From NCBI GenBank assembly GCA_048569615.1, contig JBLIRK010000019.1:1-52861 (forward strand): a DNA stretch of 52,861 nucleotides. The letters are read 5' to 3'. The DNA comes from JAYEPK01 sp048569615 (GTDB taxonomy: Archaea; Thermoplasmatota; Penumbrarchaeia; Penumbrarchaeales; Penumbrarchaeaceae). The notes beneath the pieces were generated by a model. That model had not been told where the DNA came from and ran no database searches. It worked only from the letters and a program-made list of their open reading frames with translations. Position numbers and translations under genes: made by a program. Shown here piece by piece: positions 1 to 9,078 of this stretch. Numbering within the stretch: position 1 is the stretch's first letter; the number at the start of each line of letters is the position of its first letter.

Positions 1-267
1 CGGTCCCACTTCTTCGCCGAACAGAGTTATCCGAGCTCAAAGCCGGGAGAACTATAGGGATTTTCTGCTAAAAAAACTATTTAAAGGTGGTGGATTGAAA
101 TATTCATATTATATAAAAGTATGTTATTATAGAATAACAAATTTTCATTTTCATCTTAATGATAGACCAAATTAAAGTCATCAGGGGTACCTTCGAGTCT
201 TCGAAAGATATTTCTATTTTCCCATGTTAACTGGAACCGTTCCTTTCCATGAAGAGGGTGGATCTGC
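1..267. other. left-edge intergenic region, no supported gene
   Basis: AT-rich spacer before the first gene. Frame 1 on the plus strand stays open from base 1 to a TAG at 55-57 and could be the last codons of a gene cut by the window edge, but two other frames are also open, so I do not call it. A TATA-like stretch on the minus strand near 73-87 could drive a gene lying to the left. A T-rich segment around 211-220 may be the promoter of the glycosyltransferase starting at 268. Confidence 0.4.
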
Positions 268-1206
268 TTGAAGAAGGTAAGGATAAGCGTTGTCGTTCCG
301 GTCTACAACGAGCAGGATAATATCAAACCGCTCCACAAGCGGATCAAGGAGGAGCTTCAGAAGATCACCCCCGATCATGAGGTCCTCTTCGTGGATGACG
401 GAAGCACCGACAGGACCCTCAAACGCATCCGGGAGTTGATGGAGAAGGACAGGAAGACAAGGGTCATCACCTTCTGGAGGAATTTCGGAAAGGCGAATGC
501 GCTCTCCGCAGGATTCAAACATGCGGGAGGGGAGCTCATTTTCACAATGGACGGAGACCTTCAGGACGATCCCTCGGAGTTCAAACATTTCATCAAGGAG
601 CTGGACAAGGGCTACGATGTCGTGACCGGATGGAAGTACCACAGGAAGGACCCCCTTGGGAAGAAACTGCCCTCCAAACTGTTCAATCACCTGATCAGGA
701 GGATGACGGGTGTCAAAGTCCACGATGCCAACTGCGGTTTCAAGCTCTACAGGAGAGAGGTCGTGGAGATGGTGGATGTGTACGGTGAGTTCCACCGTTA
801 CATACCCATAATCGCCCATTGGAGGGGTTTCAGGGTTGGTGAGATAAAGGTCAAGCATCATAGGAGGAGGTCCGGGCGCTCCAAGTACGGTCTCGAGAGG
901 CTCTTCAAGGGTTTCATGGACCTTTTCACCATAGCTTTCCTTTCAAAATGGGGGCGCTCACCCTTCTATCTCTTCTCGGCGGGCGCGCTTCTACTTTTTC
1001 TTGCCTCCCTTGCAGGCAGTGTATGGACCATCATTGACGGGATTTTGGTGATCACCGGCGGTTACTGGATATTCGGTCTGGGGAGCTTTACCGCCCTGCT
1101 CTCCTCCATTATCGTCTTCATGATGGGCTTCACGGGTGAGCTCCTGCTTTCGGCGGTGGGAAATGAGCGGATCACGAAGAACCATTACAGGATCATCGAG
1201 AGGTGA
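268..1206 (+). CDS. DPM1-like family 2 glycosyltransferase with C-terminal membrane anchor
   Basis: Likely transfers a sugar from a nucleotide donor to a polyprenyl phosphate at the cytoplasmic membrane face, supplying lipid-linked sugar to GT-C enzymes. The GT-A fold shows VVPVYNE near residue 10, DDGSTD at 43-48, and the metal-binding DGD at 95-97 followed by LQDDP. Two hydrophobic segments at about 235-265 and 270-300 form the GtrB/DPM-type anchor. The 312-residue length is normal for the family. The start is a TTG chosen because a GAGGGTGG site lies 6 nt upstream and the product begins MKKVRISVVVP. The 3' end overlaps the convergent gene at 1193-1684 by 14 nt. The donor (UDP-glucose, GDP-mannose or other) cannot be read from the sequence. 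Confidence 0.9.
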   Translation: MKKVRISVVVPVYNEQDNIKPLHKRIKEELQKITPDHEVLFVDDGSTDRTLKRIRELMEKDRKTRVITFWRNFGKANALSAGFKHAGGELIFTMDGDLQDDPSEFKHFIKELDKGYDVVTGWKYHRKDPLGKKLPSKLFNHLIRRMTGVKVHDANCGFKLYRREVVEMVDVYGEFHRYIPIIAHWRGFRVGEIKVKHHRRRSGRSKYGLERLFKGFMDLFTIAFLSKWGRSPFYLFSAGALLLFLASLAGSVWTIIDGILVITGGYWIFGLGSFTALLSSIIVFMMGFTGELLLSAVGNERITKNHYRIIER

Positions 1207-1684
1207 GACGGAGCTCCGGGGGGATATCGGTTTCCGGGACTTCACATTTGACAGGTTCGGAAACCCTCTGCGTGTATTCAATTTCACTAAGGAGGTCATC
1301 CTCGGTTATCTGGAAAAGCAGTATGACGGTGATATTCTGTCCCGGCTCTATGGAGGGGTAGTCGAAATCCTCGCCATTGTAAACCCATATCCTCTCTCCC
1401 TTGTCGGTATATCCGTAGAAGTGCGGGATCGAAACTATGAATTCGCTCTCTTCGTTGAGATTGGATATGTTCACATGGACGACCTGCCAGAGCTTCCCGT
1501 TAACCGGTGTGAGGTTTTCCGCCGTGCTGTTGGTGATCCAAGTATCATCCACCCTAAGTGTTATGTTGGGATTGACCATCTCCTCGCTTCCTTTGTGAAA
1601 TACGGCAACTAGGACAGCTACGGCTACGAGGAAGAGGAACGCCCCAAGGGCGACGAATTCTCGGACACCAAACTTCCGCAGCAC
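1193..1684 (-). CDS. small membrane-anchored extracytoplasmic protein (DUF4352-like)
   Basis: Unrecognised protein of 163 residues. An N-terminal hydrophobic segment (about residues 9-30) is followed by an extracytoplasmic beta-rich domain with several N-glycosylation sequons. The pattern of strands around VVHVNISNLNEE resembles DUF4352/immunoglobulin-like telokin folds, but this is only a resemblance. GTG start at 1684 lies about 28 bp below a minus-strand TATA-like box (1708-1718), consistent with a leaderless transcript. It is divergent from the GT-C gene at 1792. A protein of similar layout is encoded at 46297-46764. Function unknown. Confidence 0.7.
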   Translation of the reverse strand: MLRKFGVREFVALGAFLFLVAVAVLVAVFHKGSEEMVNPNITLRVDDTWITNSTAENLTPVNGKLWQVVHVNISNLNEESEFIVSIPHFYGYTDKGERIWVYNGEDFDYPSIEPGQNITVILLFQITEDDLLSEIEYTQRVSEPVKCEVPETDIPPELRLTSR

Positions 1685-1707
1685 CCTTGGTCATAAAAAT
1701 TCCCTCG

Positions 1708-1718
1708 ATATTATATTT
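1708..1718 (-). promoter_or_regulatory. TATA-like box for the 163-residue membrane protein
   Basis: Minus-strand AAATATAATAT centred about 28 bp upstream of the GTG at 1684, matching archaeal TATA to start spacing for a leaderless transcript. Confidence 0.5.
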
Positions 1719-1763
1719 TCCATGTTGAGTTTAAAATGCTCTGGTCCATTTTTCCGCAAATAT

Positions 1764-1772
1764 CTTTAAATG
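1764..1772 (+). promoter_or_regulatory. TATA box, leaderless promoter of the 1792 gene
   Basis: CTTTAAATG is centred about 25 bp before the ATG at 1792, and no Shine-Dalgarno sequence is present, so transcription probably begins at the start codon. Confidence 0.6.
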
Positions 1773-1791
1773 ATGTGGACATGGAGCTGGC

Positions 1792-3327
1792 ATGGGCGCT
1801 CCCGACATCCCTGTTATTGACAGGGGAAGGAGTGAGGGGACATGGACCTCCTTGATCGACCGGAAGCTTGTGATCTCCTTTTTGGTATATCTCCTGCTCC
1901 TCGGTTCCATGGCGGTCTTCGGCAGATACTGGAACACATACAAGGCATTCTACGGTCCATGGTTCATTTCCTTCGTGTTCTTCATGTATTTTCTTTTAAA
2001 GTCCGAAATAATCCGGTATTTTGATGATGCCAAACCGTGGAAAGTGATGCTATTCCTTTTTCTGCTGACGGCGGCGCTTCACATACCATTCCTCGTCCAG
2101 TCCCCCTCCATGTCCCAGGATATTCTGAGGATGGAAAGGAGGGGGGAGGATTTCGTCTCGGGCAAGTTCCCGTATCGGGATTTCGCGGTGAACAAGCCGC
2201 CGATGTACATCTGGATGGTAGGAGTTCTCTCCTTCCCATTCGGTCCGCACAATATCTCCTACAGGATCTTCTTCACTCTCATGAGCGCACTCGTTCCTGT
2301 TGCCATGTACGGGGTCTACCACAGATTGAAGAACAGGCCCGCGAAGGATGACGAGGGACCCTTCGGCATAGGTTTTCCTAACATGACCTGGGCCGGGGCG
2401 GCGTTCGCCTATGCCTTATGCCCGATTCCCATACTCGAAACCGGCATGGCAGGTCATTTCGATCCCGTCGTGGTCCTGAACACGGTGGTGGCATTCTATT
2501 TTCTTGTAAGGGAGCGCCCCTTCATGAGCGGTGCATTCCTAGGCATGGGTTTTGCATTGAAACTGTATCCCCTTTTCATGGTTCCCCTCTTCTTCCTTGC
2601 CTTCAGGAAATGGAAGGAAAGGATTTTGTTCGTAATAGGTTTCATCACGATCCCCATCCTTGCATCACTTCCTATCCTGCTTGTCGATCCGATCCTGATA
2701 TCCAGGTATCTAAGATATCAATTCGTCAGCTGGTATACCGGATTCTCCATAAGGTACGGACTGGAATGGCTGCTTGACAGCCTCTCACTTTCAACCAGGA
2801 TCGCATATATCGTGATGACGGCCCTCCTAGGGGCCGGATGTCTCTATTATTATCTCAGGGGGATGTTCGGCAGACCCAGGAAGATGGATTCCGCGCCGCT
2901 GGTGGTCCTGCTTTTCCTCATCACAACCATGGGGATAGCCCTGTCAACCGTCTTCTATGCTGTTGATGCGGATTCCGTCTGGGATTGGCTCTTCGGGGTG
3001 ATCGGCACACTGATCTCCATTGTTATTCCGGTGCTGGGGCTTTACATCTTCATGCACTGGCATTATGACGGTCATCCTCTTCTAAAGGGACTGAATATCA
3101 AGGGTTTGTTCATCAGCAGGATAAGGAAGAGGGATGTTCCCTTCTACACCTCCCTCATCCTGATACTTCTGGTTCTGACATCGGCCCAGTTTCATCCCTG
3201 GTACCTGACCTGGATACTTCCGTTCGCCATGGCGTCCGGGATCCCTTACTGGGGTTGGACAGTTCTCTTCTTCTTCTCCTCCCTGCAGTCGAATGCATAC
3301 CCGCCCTGGGAGCTGGGAAGGATCTGA
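1792..3327 (+). CDS. GT-C superfamily polytopic glycosyltransferase (GT87/PIG-M-like)
   Basis: Predicted integral membrane enzyme (511 residues, about 10-12 hydrophobic segments) that would use a polyprenyl-phosphate sugar on the outer membrane face. After the third hydrophobic segment comes a loop with an acidic MSQD site and a PYRDFAVNKPP sequence, as in GT-C enzymes where an acidic residue in the first external loop is catalytic. FHPWYLTWILPF near the C-terminus matches the WYxxW motif of GT87-type mannosyltransferases. The preceding GT2 enzyme is a plausible source of the lipid-linked donor. Start at 1792 is supported by TATA spacing. It is convergent with the next gene. Acceptor unknown; lipid, glycoprotein and polysaccharide are all possible. 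Confidence 0.8.
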   Translation: MGAPDIPVIDRGRSEGTWTSLIDRKLVISFLVYLLLLGSMAVFGRYWNTYKAFYGPWFISFVFFMYFLLKSEIIRYFDDAKPWKVMLFLFLLTAALHIPFLVQSPSMSQDILRMERRGEDFVSGKFPYRDFAVNKPPMYIWMVGVLSFPFGPHNISYRIFFTLMSALVPVAMYGVYHRLKNRPAKDDEGPFGIGFPNMTWAGAAFAYALCPIPILETGMAGHFDPVVVLNTVVAFYFLVRERPFMSGAFLGMGFALKLYPLFMVPLFFLAFRKWKERILFVIGFITIPILASLPILLVDPILISRYLRYQFVSWYTGFSIRYGLEWLLDSLSLSTRIAYIVMTALLGAGCLYYYLRGMFGRPRKMDSAPLVVLLFLITTMGIALSTVFYAVDADSVWDWLFGVIGTLISIVIPVLGLYIFMHWHYDGHPLLKGLNIKGLFISRIRKRDVPFYTSLILILLVLTSAQFHPWYLTWILPFAMASGIPYWGWTVLFFFSSLQSNAYPPWELGRI

Positions 3328-3345
3328 TCCGGTAATTCCAAGGAG

Positions 3346-4905
3346 CTACCTGTGGTACATGTTGAACGTTCTCTTCCCTATGGGTATATCGCCCTCGGTC
3401 TCCGAGGTCCTATCCGGCCTCTCATAGGCCCTGAAGAAACCGAAATTCTCCTGCACCCAAGAGATGTACCCCGGGTAGGATGAGAGGTGGTAAGTGAGGA
3501 CCACTATCCTGACATCGTATTCGATGGTGATGTTTATAAGCTCCTCCGAGGTGAGCTCGGGAAACCGGACCACTGCGAGATTCGTTGCATCAGGTGGCTG
3601 GTCCCGGTCGGCGAGCAGAGGGATCAGCGGATCTCCGGAGATCACGAACTCCCCTTCGGAAGTTTGTTCCCTTACATCATCGGCTATCGACTCCTCGATG
3701 GGATCGGAGGAATAAAGGACCGTGGTCGTAGAGAATCCCAGGGATAGGACCGAGAAGATCACAACCATTATAATAGGGAGGGATCGAAAAATACTATCTT
3801 TTGTCAGCTTCCCTTTTAGATTCCCCTCGCCCGGTTCATGACCCGCTTCTGATCTCATTGATCCCGCTGCTTCCTCGACGCATAATCCCGCCAGGACCGA
3901 AATGGGCGGGATCAATAGAACGAAATAATGGGTCCATGTGAGCTGCTGGACCATGAAGAAGATCAAGAGAGGGAAGGTCCACAATGAAAGTATGATAACT
4001 TCCGGTCTCTTTCTTTTCATTATGGAGATCACCACTGCCAGGATAAGCGGTACCGAGGTGAACAGCAGGAAATCTCCGATGGAATTGAGCTTTCCTGCTA
4101 TCTCCTGGGGTGGTCTGTGGAGGTTGTCCAGGAACATGCCTCTGAAGGTCGCACCGAATCCGAAGAAGGACATCATTACAAGAACGAAAATCAGTGTGGA
4201 CAGTGCCAGTGTGAAGAGTTCCAGTGTCCTGAACTTGTTGAATCTCCATCTGGGGTCCTTTGATGAAAGTATTCTGATGAGGATGTAAAGACCCACGAAA
4301 AAGACGGGAACCGCTGCGTAGAGCTTTGACATCACCGCCGCAGCAAGGAACATGCCGGATATCATCAATAAGGCCATTGATGATGCCTTCACCCTGTCCT
4401 CTTGCCGCTCCTTCTGAGGCTCCATTCGTTTGATGTAGTGAAGGAGGAATAGGAATCCCGCGGCCAGAAGGGAAGCCGAGAACATATCCGGACTCGCATG
4501 CCTGCTTTCCTTCAGGAACTCGTAGTTGACGACAAGGAGCGCCGCCGCCGTGACGTATGTCCATTTCCTTCCCACCATCCTGCCGATCATAACGACGCAG
4601 AGGAGTCCCAGCAGCGATACCAATGCGGTTGTCGATCTGGCAAGAAGGAGGTCTCCCCCGATCATGGTGTAGAACATCATGACGAAGGGTCCCTGCTGAG
4701 GATTCACGTCGGTGTACATGGAATAGTTGCCTGCTGCCAGGCGTCCGGACATCAGATGTATCCCCTCATCCACTCCGTTGTATCCCAACGGGGTCGAGGA
4801 GCCGGGCAGGTCCATGGGGCTCATGATCCTGTAGAATCTAAGGAATACGGCCGCACCGAATATCAGCAGAAGTAGGATATACGGAGCGCGGCCGCCCCAT
4901 CTCAA
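3346..4905 (-). CDS. GT-C glycosyltransferase, ArnT/PMT-like
   Basis: Polytopic membrane protein of 519 residues with the ArnT/PMT_2 layout: an N-terminal hydrophobic segment, then an external loop carrying GVDEGIHL (acidic pair typical of the GT-C catalytic loop), many membrane helices, and a soluble C-terminal domain of about 110 residues beginning near DPIEESIADDV. It would transfer a sugar from a polyprenyl-phosphate carrier to an extracytoplasmic acceptor. It is last in a minus-strand operon behind a sugar dehydrogenase and an LPG-synthase-like protein; its ATG overlaps the upstream stop as ATGA (4902-4905), implying translational coupling. Sugar and acceptor are not determinable here. 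Confidence 0.82.
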   Translation of the reverse strand: MRWGGRAPYILLLLIFGAAVFLRFYRIMSPMDLPGSSTPLGYNGVDEGIHLMSGRLAAGNYSMYTDVNPQQGPFVMMFYTMIGGDLLLARSTTALVSLLGLLCVVMIGRMVGRKWTYVTAAALLVVNYEFLKESRHASPDMFSASLLAAGFLFLLHYIKRMEPQKERQEDRVKASSMALLMISGMFLAAAVMSKLYAAVPVFFVGLYILIRILSSKDPRWRFNKFRTLELFTLALSTLIFVLVMMSFFGFGATFRGMFLDNLHRPPQEIAGKLNSIGDFLLFTSVPLILAVVISIMKRKRPEVIILSLWTFPLLIFFMVQQLTWTHYFVLLIPPISVLAGLCVEEAAGSMRSEAGHEPGEGNLKGKLTKDSIFRSLPIIMVVIFSVLSLGFSTTTVLYSSDPIEESIADDVREQTSEGEFVISGDPLIPLLADRDQPPDATNLAVVRFPELTSEELINITIEYDVRIVVLTYHLSSYPGYISWVQENFGFFRAYERPDRTSETEGDIPIGKRTFNMYHR

Positions 4906-5927
4906 GCGCCATCCTCCCTTTTCTTGCCCCTGATCCTAAGGAACAGCAGAGAGATTATACCGAGCGGAATCGAGATCCAGAGCGATGTTGCAACCTGTAG
5001 CAGGGAAGCGGCCGTTGCCAGCAGCTCGTCACCCGCAAGAAGCTCCAGTACGGATGCGCTCCCTATGACATTGCCCGATCCGATAGGTAGGATGAAACCG
5101 AGTATATTGGCGACCGCGATTGCGGCGATGGCCCCCGGAAAAGAGATGGAATGATCTCCGGGTATGGCCTGCAGGACCAGGAACAACCTTACCGCCTCAT
5201 TGAACCAAATGGCGACTGTCATCAACACAACCCCTGCCCCCCTTGAAGGATCCTTCCTGATGGCCCATAGGGACCTGTAGAACCTGTCGAGGAAGGAGCT
5301 TAATGAGCTGAGCATCTTGTAGGATCTTGATCCCCGGTTCCCCCCGGACAGTTTCAGGGCGCCCTTCTGGAGCAGGCTCCTTGCCCATTGTATCATCCTC
5401 CGGTTCAGAAACACTGCGATCACTGTGATTATCAATATTCCGCCCGCACCCACCATCAGTACCATGGCCTTAACATCCTCGAAACCCAGGATCATCACCA
5501 TGTAAATGAGGCCGAGGACCGCAAAGGAAAGTATCATCAGAATGTCGAGTGATTTCTCTGCGAAGATAGTGGCAATTCCAAGTGATCCCCTGGTTCCCGT
5601 ATGCTCCTTGAGCATCAATGCCCTCACGGGCTCTCCTCCCACCTTTCCCGGGGTGGAATTGTTGAGTGCAAGGGAGGCGAGGAATATGGGAAGAACAACC
5701 GGTCCGGTCTTTTTTGCCCCCATGCCTTTCAGCAGGCCATACCATCTGATGACCTTGCAGAAAGTGTTCAGGAAATAGAGGCCGATTACAAGCCCGATGA
5801 GCGAAAGGTCGACCTTCGAAAGCAGGTCCATGGTGTCAGTAGCATCGGCCCTGAGGACAAGCACCGCAATGAGGAAGAGGCCCAGTCCCACGTATAGACC
5901 GTCTTTTATGTACTTCTTCCAGTCCAT
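4902..5927 (-). CDS. LPG-synthase transmembrane-like (UPF0104/AglD-type) membrane protein
   Basis: Membrane protein of 341 residues with about eight hydrophobic segments. FLNTFCKVIRWYGLLKG and the LNNSTPGKVGGEPVRALML stretch (about residues 87-106) match the lysylphosphatidylglycerol-synthase TM family, which includes archaeal AglD-like and polysaccharide-associated proteins. The catalytic soluble domain of bacterial MprF is absent, so aminoacylation of lipids is not implied. It sits between a UDP-sugar dehydrogenase (18-nt gap) and a GT-C glycosyltransferase (4-nt overlap), which suggests a role in handling a lipid-linked sugar. A flippase or accessory role is inference. Confidence 0.82.
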   Translation of the reverse strand: MDWKKYIKDGLYVGLGLFLIAVLVLRADATDTMDLLSKVDLSLIGLVIGLYFLNTFCKVIRWYGLLKGMGAKKTGPVVLPIFLASLALNNSTPGKVGGEPVRALMLKEHTGTRGSLGIATIFAEKSLDILMILSFAVLGLIYMVMILGFEDVKAMVLMVGAGGILIITVIAVFLNRRMIQWARSLLQKGALKLSGGNRGSRSYKMLSSLSSFLDRFYRSLWAIRKDPSRGAGVVLMTVAIWFNEAVRLFLVLQAIPGDHSISFPGAIAAIAVANILGFILPIGSGNVIGSASVLELLAGDELLATAASLLQVATSLWISIPLGIISLLFLRIRGKKREDGA

Positions 5928-5945
5928 CCGCTCCCCTGTCCTATG

Positions 5946-7247
5946 TCAAGGCAGTGGATTACCAATGGACCAGTATATAAGGTTCTTCATGGAGGCCGGA
6001 TCGACGCTCCTCCTCCCGTCAAAGACCCCCTCCAGGTGGGTCTTGGAGTTCCAATCGATCTTCCTGTACTCCGGCCATTCGGTCATTATAAACACTCCCT
6101 CCGCCCAATCGACAGCGGCGTTTGCATCAATGAAATATTCGATTTCCGGTATCTCCCTCCGGAAATTCTCCGCGGCCTTGGGATCATGGGCCGAAACTAT
6201 CGCTCCTCTTTTAAGGAGCTCCCTTATCAGTGGTTCGGACCTGGTGGAGCGTACGTCATCCGTATCCGGTTTGAAGGCGAGTCCAAGTACCGCGATCCTT
6301 TTACCCTGGAACGAACCCATAACCTTCTCTGCGACATCGACAAGATGGATAGGTTGGATCATGTTGTTCATCATTACGCTCTCGAGGATCGGGGTATCCA
6401 CGCCAAGGGACCTTGCTATCTGTATAAGCGCAGAGACATCCTTTGGGAAGCATGATCCTCCGAAACCGGCCCCTGCCCGGAGAAAATGCGGTGAGATCCT
6501 GAAATCCATACCCACTCCCTTCATTACCCCGTAAACGTCCACGCCTACCTTCTCGCATATCCTGGAGATCTCGTTTGCAAAGCTGATCTTGGTTGCGAGA
6601 AGGGAATTGGAGGCGTACTTGATCATCTCGGCGGAAGTCGGATCGGTCTTCAGAATAGGGGAGCTGAGGGGCCTGAAAAGTGAATATAGAACATCGTAGG
6701 TCCGGATATCCTCGCATCCTATGACTATCCTGTCCGGTTTCATCGAATCGTGCATCGCTGCTCCTTCCCGGAGAAATTCGGGGCACATGGCTATCCCGAA
6801 ATCGGCTCCCGCCCTCCTTCCGGAACTTTTTTCAAGGGTGGTTTTGACGGGTCCGGCGGTCGTTCCGGGAACCACCGTGGATTTTACCACCACGACGTGA
6901 TACCTCGGATGTGTGCTCAGAGCCTCACCTATATCCCTGCAGGCGGCCATGATGTATCGATCGTCCATGGAGCCGTCTTCCTTGCTGGGTGTGCCGACGG
7001 TGATAAAGGTGATGTCAGATGACAGAACGGAAGCCCTGGTATCCATGGATGTTGTGATCCTTCCGGATTCCACATGCTTTCTAAGCAGCTCATCCACATC
7101 AGGTTCGTAGAAAGGAGACCTTCCTTCCTCTATGAGGATAAGCTTCTCCGTTATGACATCGACCAGTACGACCCTGTTACCGAGCTCGGCCATCGATATG
7201 CCGGTAGTAAGTCCGACATAACCGGTACCGATGATAGAGATCTTCAT
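5946..7247 (-). CDS. UDP-glucose/GDP-mannose dehydrogenase family protein
   Basis: NAD-dependent enzyme that oxidises C6 of a nucleotide sugar twice to give a nucleotide uronic acid. The 433-residue chain has the Rossmann motif GTGYVG at 7-12, VKSTVVPGT at about 121-129, EFLREGAA at 157-164, the catalytic cysteine C266 within GFGGSCFPKD, and the C-terminal UDP-binding domain beginning GKRIAVLGLAFKPDTDD. It is first in the minus-strand operon with the two envelope glycan genes. The exact substrate (UDP-Glc, UDP-ManNAc or GDP-Man) cannot be assigned from motifs alone. The product likely supplies an acidic sugar for surface glycans. Confidence 0.92.
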   Translation of the reverse strand: MKISIIGTGYVGLTTGISMAELGNRVVLVDVITEKLILIEEGRSPFYEPDVDELLRKHVESGRITTSMDTRASVLSSDITFITVGTPSKEDGSMDDRYIMAACRDIGEALSTHPRYHVVVVKSTVVPGTTAGPVKTTLEKSSGRRAGADFGIAMCPEFLREGAAMHDSMKPDRIVIGCEDIRTYDVLYSLFRPLSSPILKTDPTSAEMIKYASNSLLATKISFANEISRICEKVGVDVYGVMKGVGMDFRISPHFLRAGAGFGGSCFPKDVSALIQIARSLGVDTPILESVMMNNMIQPIHLVDVAEKVMGSFQGKRIAVLGLAFKPDTDDVRSTRSEPLIRELLKRGAIVSAHDPKAAENFRREIPEIEYFIDANAAVDWAEGVFIMTEWPEYRKIDWNSKTHLEGVFDGRRSVDPASMKNLIYWSIGNPLP

Positions 7248-7304
7248 TCACAACTCCCACTCTCCCTATGTAAAACAATTATTTCTAATCTATCCGGTTT
7301 TTTA

Positions 7305-8147
7305 TTAAAAAAGTCCTATGGAAGCGTAGCCGACAGCACTTGATGCAGGCATCACATCATAGCTGGTCCGGTAATCGAACAGAGCGGCCCTTGCAGCTCC
7401 GAGCTCGGTGGCCGCCGCGTACATTGCCGCGATCGGACCCATGCCGCAGGCTGTAGTGCCTAGTTCGCTCTTCTTCCTGAAGGCTCCCGTTATATCGAAT
7501 TCCAGCAGCTTCTCGATGACGGGCAGGTCCCTGGACCTCGCGAAATCCCCTGCTGTCTGGCCGGCGGGGACCGGATAGCCATAGTTCCAACCGCAGTGTG
7601 TGAAGTCTGATGAGGCGATGATAACAGCATCCCTACCGGTGCTCCTTATAGCCCCCGCGATCCTTTTTCCCAGGTCCATGGAGGTATTCTTAGACTGGTC
7701 GAGCATGGATATGCACACCTGTCTGACATTTCGGTCGAAGAACTGGACGAACGGCAGCTGTACCTCCATCGAATGCTCGCTAGAATGAGAGCGCTCGTCC
7801 GATCCCAGCCCTATAGCCTCTGCCAGCTCCTTGTCGGACCTCATCACTCCAAGAGGTGTTTTGAAATCCTCCATGGAAACTCCGATCGGAGCGCCCATTC
7901 CGTGGTGGTTGGGTCCTATGACGACTGCAGTCTGCGGCATGCCCCTGTCCGCCACTGCAATGAATCCGTGGGCTGCGGTGGGCCCTGAATATGTGTACCC
8001 GGCATGCGGGGAGACCAATCCGACCAATCGATCCCCGCTTCCTGGTTGATCCCTCCTCGGTCCCTTCCTGAAGCATCCCCTCAGCTCCTTGAGGAGCTCC
8101 TTTTCGGTACCCGGGTAGAACATTCCCGCAACAGCCGGTTCCCTCAT
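7305..8147 (-). CDS. MEMO family protein
   Basis: The 280-residue chain opens with MREPAVAGMFYPG and contains SPHAGYTYSG, GPNHHGMG and DFTHCGWNYG, the conserved His/Asp/Cys-rich sites of the MEMO/AMMECR-linked family, whose fold resembles class III extradiol dioxygenases. Archaeal biochemical function is unknown; human MEMO1 binds metal and takes part in signalling. The gene lies 34 nt downstream of rps2 in the rpoK-rps2-MEMO order seen in many euryarchaea. Assignment to the family is secure, function is not. Confidence 0.93.
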   Translation of the reverse strand: MREPAVAGMFYPGTEKELLKELRGCFRKGPRRDQPGSGDRLVGLVSPHAGYTYSGPTAAHGFIAVADRGMPQTAVVIGPNHHGMGAPIGVSMEDFKTPLGVMRSDKELAEAIGLGSDERSHSSEHSMEVQLPFVQFFDRNVRQVCISMLDQSKNTSMDLGKRIAGAIRSTGRDAVIIASSDFTHCGWNYGYPVPAGQTAGDFARSRDLPVIEKLLEFDITGAFRKKSELGTTACGMGPIAAMYAAATELGAARAALFDYRTSYDVMPASSAVGYASIGLF

Positions 8148-8181
8148 GGGGAAGTATTGACCTTGAGAACCTTAAGGATTT

Positions 8182-8796
8182 CTAAAGGGTTGCCTCGAAG
8201 TCCTTGACCTCGACCTTGAAATCATCGTTCTTCCCTATGATTCCCTTTGCCTTCAGGACCTCCCTTGTGAGGAGCCAGTACACTATGGCAAGGGATCTCC
8301 TGCCCTTGTTGTTGGCCGGGATGACAAGGTCAACATACTTTGTCTCGTTGTTGGCATCGCAAAGACCGATCACGGGTATCCTGGAGCTTACAGCTTCCCG
8401 GAGAGCCTGCTGGTCCGCGGCAGGGTCGGTGACGATCAGGAGTTTTGGCTCGACGTAGACATCGAGGGATGGGTTTGTAAGGGTGCCCGGCACGAACCTT
8501 CCGGGGAATGCGTGGCATCCCAGGATATCGGAGAACTGCCTCACAGGTTTCTGGCCGTACTGTCTTGCCGAAACTATCAGCATTTCATCGGGGGAGAATT
8601 TTGCGATCATATTTGCCGCGACCCTTATCCTTTCATCGGTCTTCTTGATGTCAAGGACGTATAGGCCGTCGGACCTCACCTTGAATATGAAATCCTTCAT
8701 GTCCGAGCTCTTCTGCTGCGTTCCTATGTGCACACCTGAGGTGAGGTAGGTGTCCTCATCGATAAGCAGGTCCTGCGCGTTCTGGTTGTCGCTCAT
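8182..8796 (-). CDS. rps2: 30S ribosomal protein S2 (uS2)
   Basis: Archaeal uS2 of 204 residues. Family features include YLTSGVHIGTQQ near the N-terminus, RPSDG-like LYVLDIKKTDERI, FPGRFVPGTLTNP and LCDANNETKYVDLVIPANNKG, ending RRSLAIVYWLLTREVL. It is a small-subunit protein at the head-body junction. The ATG at 8796 is 14 nt after the rpoK stop with GGGAG just before it, so the two are translated from one mRNA. Confidence 0.97.
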   Translation of the reverse strand: MSDNQNAQDLLIDEDTYLTSGVHIGTQQKSSDMKDFIFKVRSDGLYVLDIKKTDERIRVAANMIAKFSPDEMLIVSARQYGQKPVRQFSDILGCHAFPGRFVPGTLTNPSLDVYVEPKLLIVTDPAADQQALREAVSSRIPVIGLCDANNETKYVDLVIPANNKGRRSLAIVYWLLTREVLKAKGIIGKNDDFKVEVKDFEATL

Positions 8797-8810
8797 CTGG
8801 TCAACTCCCG

Positions 8811-8972
8811 CTATGCTCTCTTGACGGTCAGGGGTATGACGCCCTCGGTCATCTCCTCCTGGGCTATGAGGAGAGGGTCCACCGCATCCGAACTGACTAA
8901 TGGCGGTGCTCCCAGGCTCAGTTGAAGAGTCCTTGCACCAAGAATCCTGGCCTTTTCAAATCGGGTGATCAT
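8811..8972 (-). CDS. rpoK: DNA-directed RNA polymerase subunit K (Rpo6)
   Basis: A 53-codon gene read directly from the minus strand. The product begins MITRFEKARILGARTLQL and continues through SLGAPPLV, then PLLIAQEEM, and ends PLTVKRA, which is the compact Rpb6/omega signature found in archaeal RpoK. It stabilises assembly of the two large polymerase subunits. GGGGG lies 9 nt before the ATG and a TATA box is at 9036-9044. It heads the operon with rps2 and the MEMO gene, a classic euryarchaeal arrangement. Confidence 0.95.
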   Translation of the reverse strand: MITRFEKARILGARTLQLSLGAPPLVSSDAVDPLLIAQEEMTEGVIPLTVKRA

Positions 8973-9035
8973 ATTAGGTTCCCCCTGACCCGTTTTTCGG
9001 CATCAGGTCGATTTCGAAAGGTGTAAACGGGATTG

Positions 9036-9044
9036 ATTTATAAA
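9036..9044 (-). promoter_or_regulatory. TATA box of the rpoK-rps2-MEMO operon
   Basis: Minus-strand TTTATAAAT, predicted transcription start near 9014, leaving a roughly 40-nt leader with a GGGGG ribosome-binding site before rpoK. Confidence 0.65.
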
Positions 9045-9078
9045 CCTTGTGGGGGAACGACCCTGTCCATTTATGTGG

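Noticed and set aside
1..57. Possible 3' end of a plus-strand gene, in frame 1 with stop at 55-57
   Set aside because: Only 18 codons are visible and other frames are also open, so it cannot be told from chance.
1..60. tRNA or other stable RNA end at the left edge
   Set aside because: No T-arm GTTCRANYC motif or acceptor pairing could be found.
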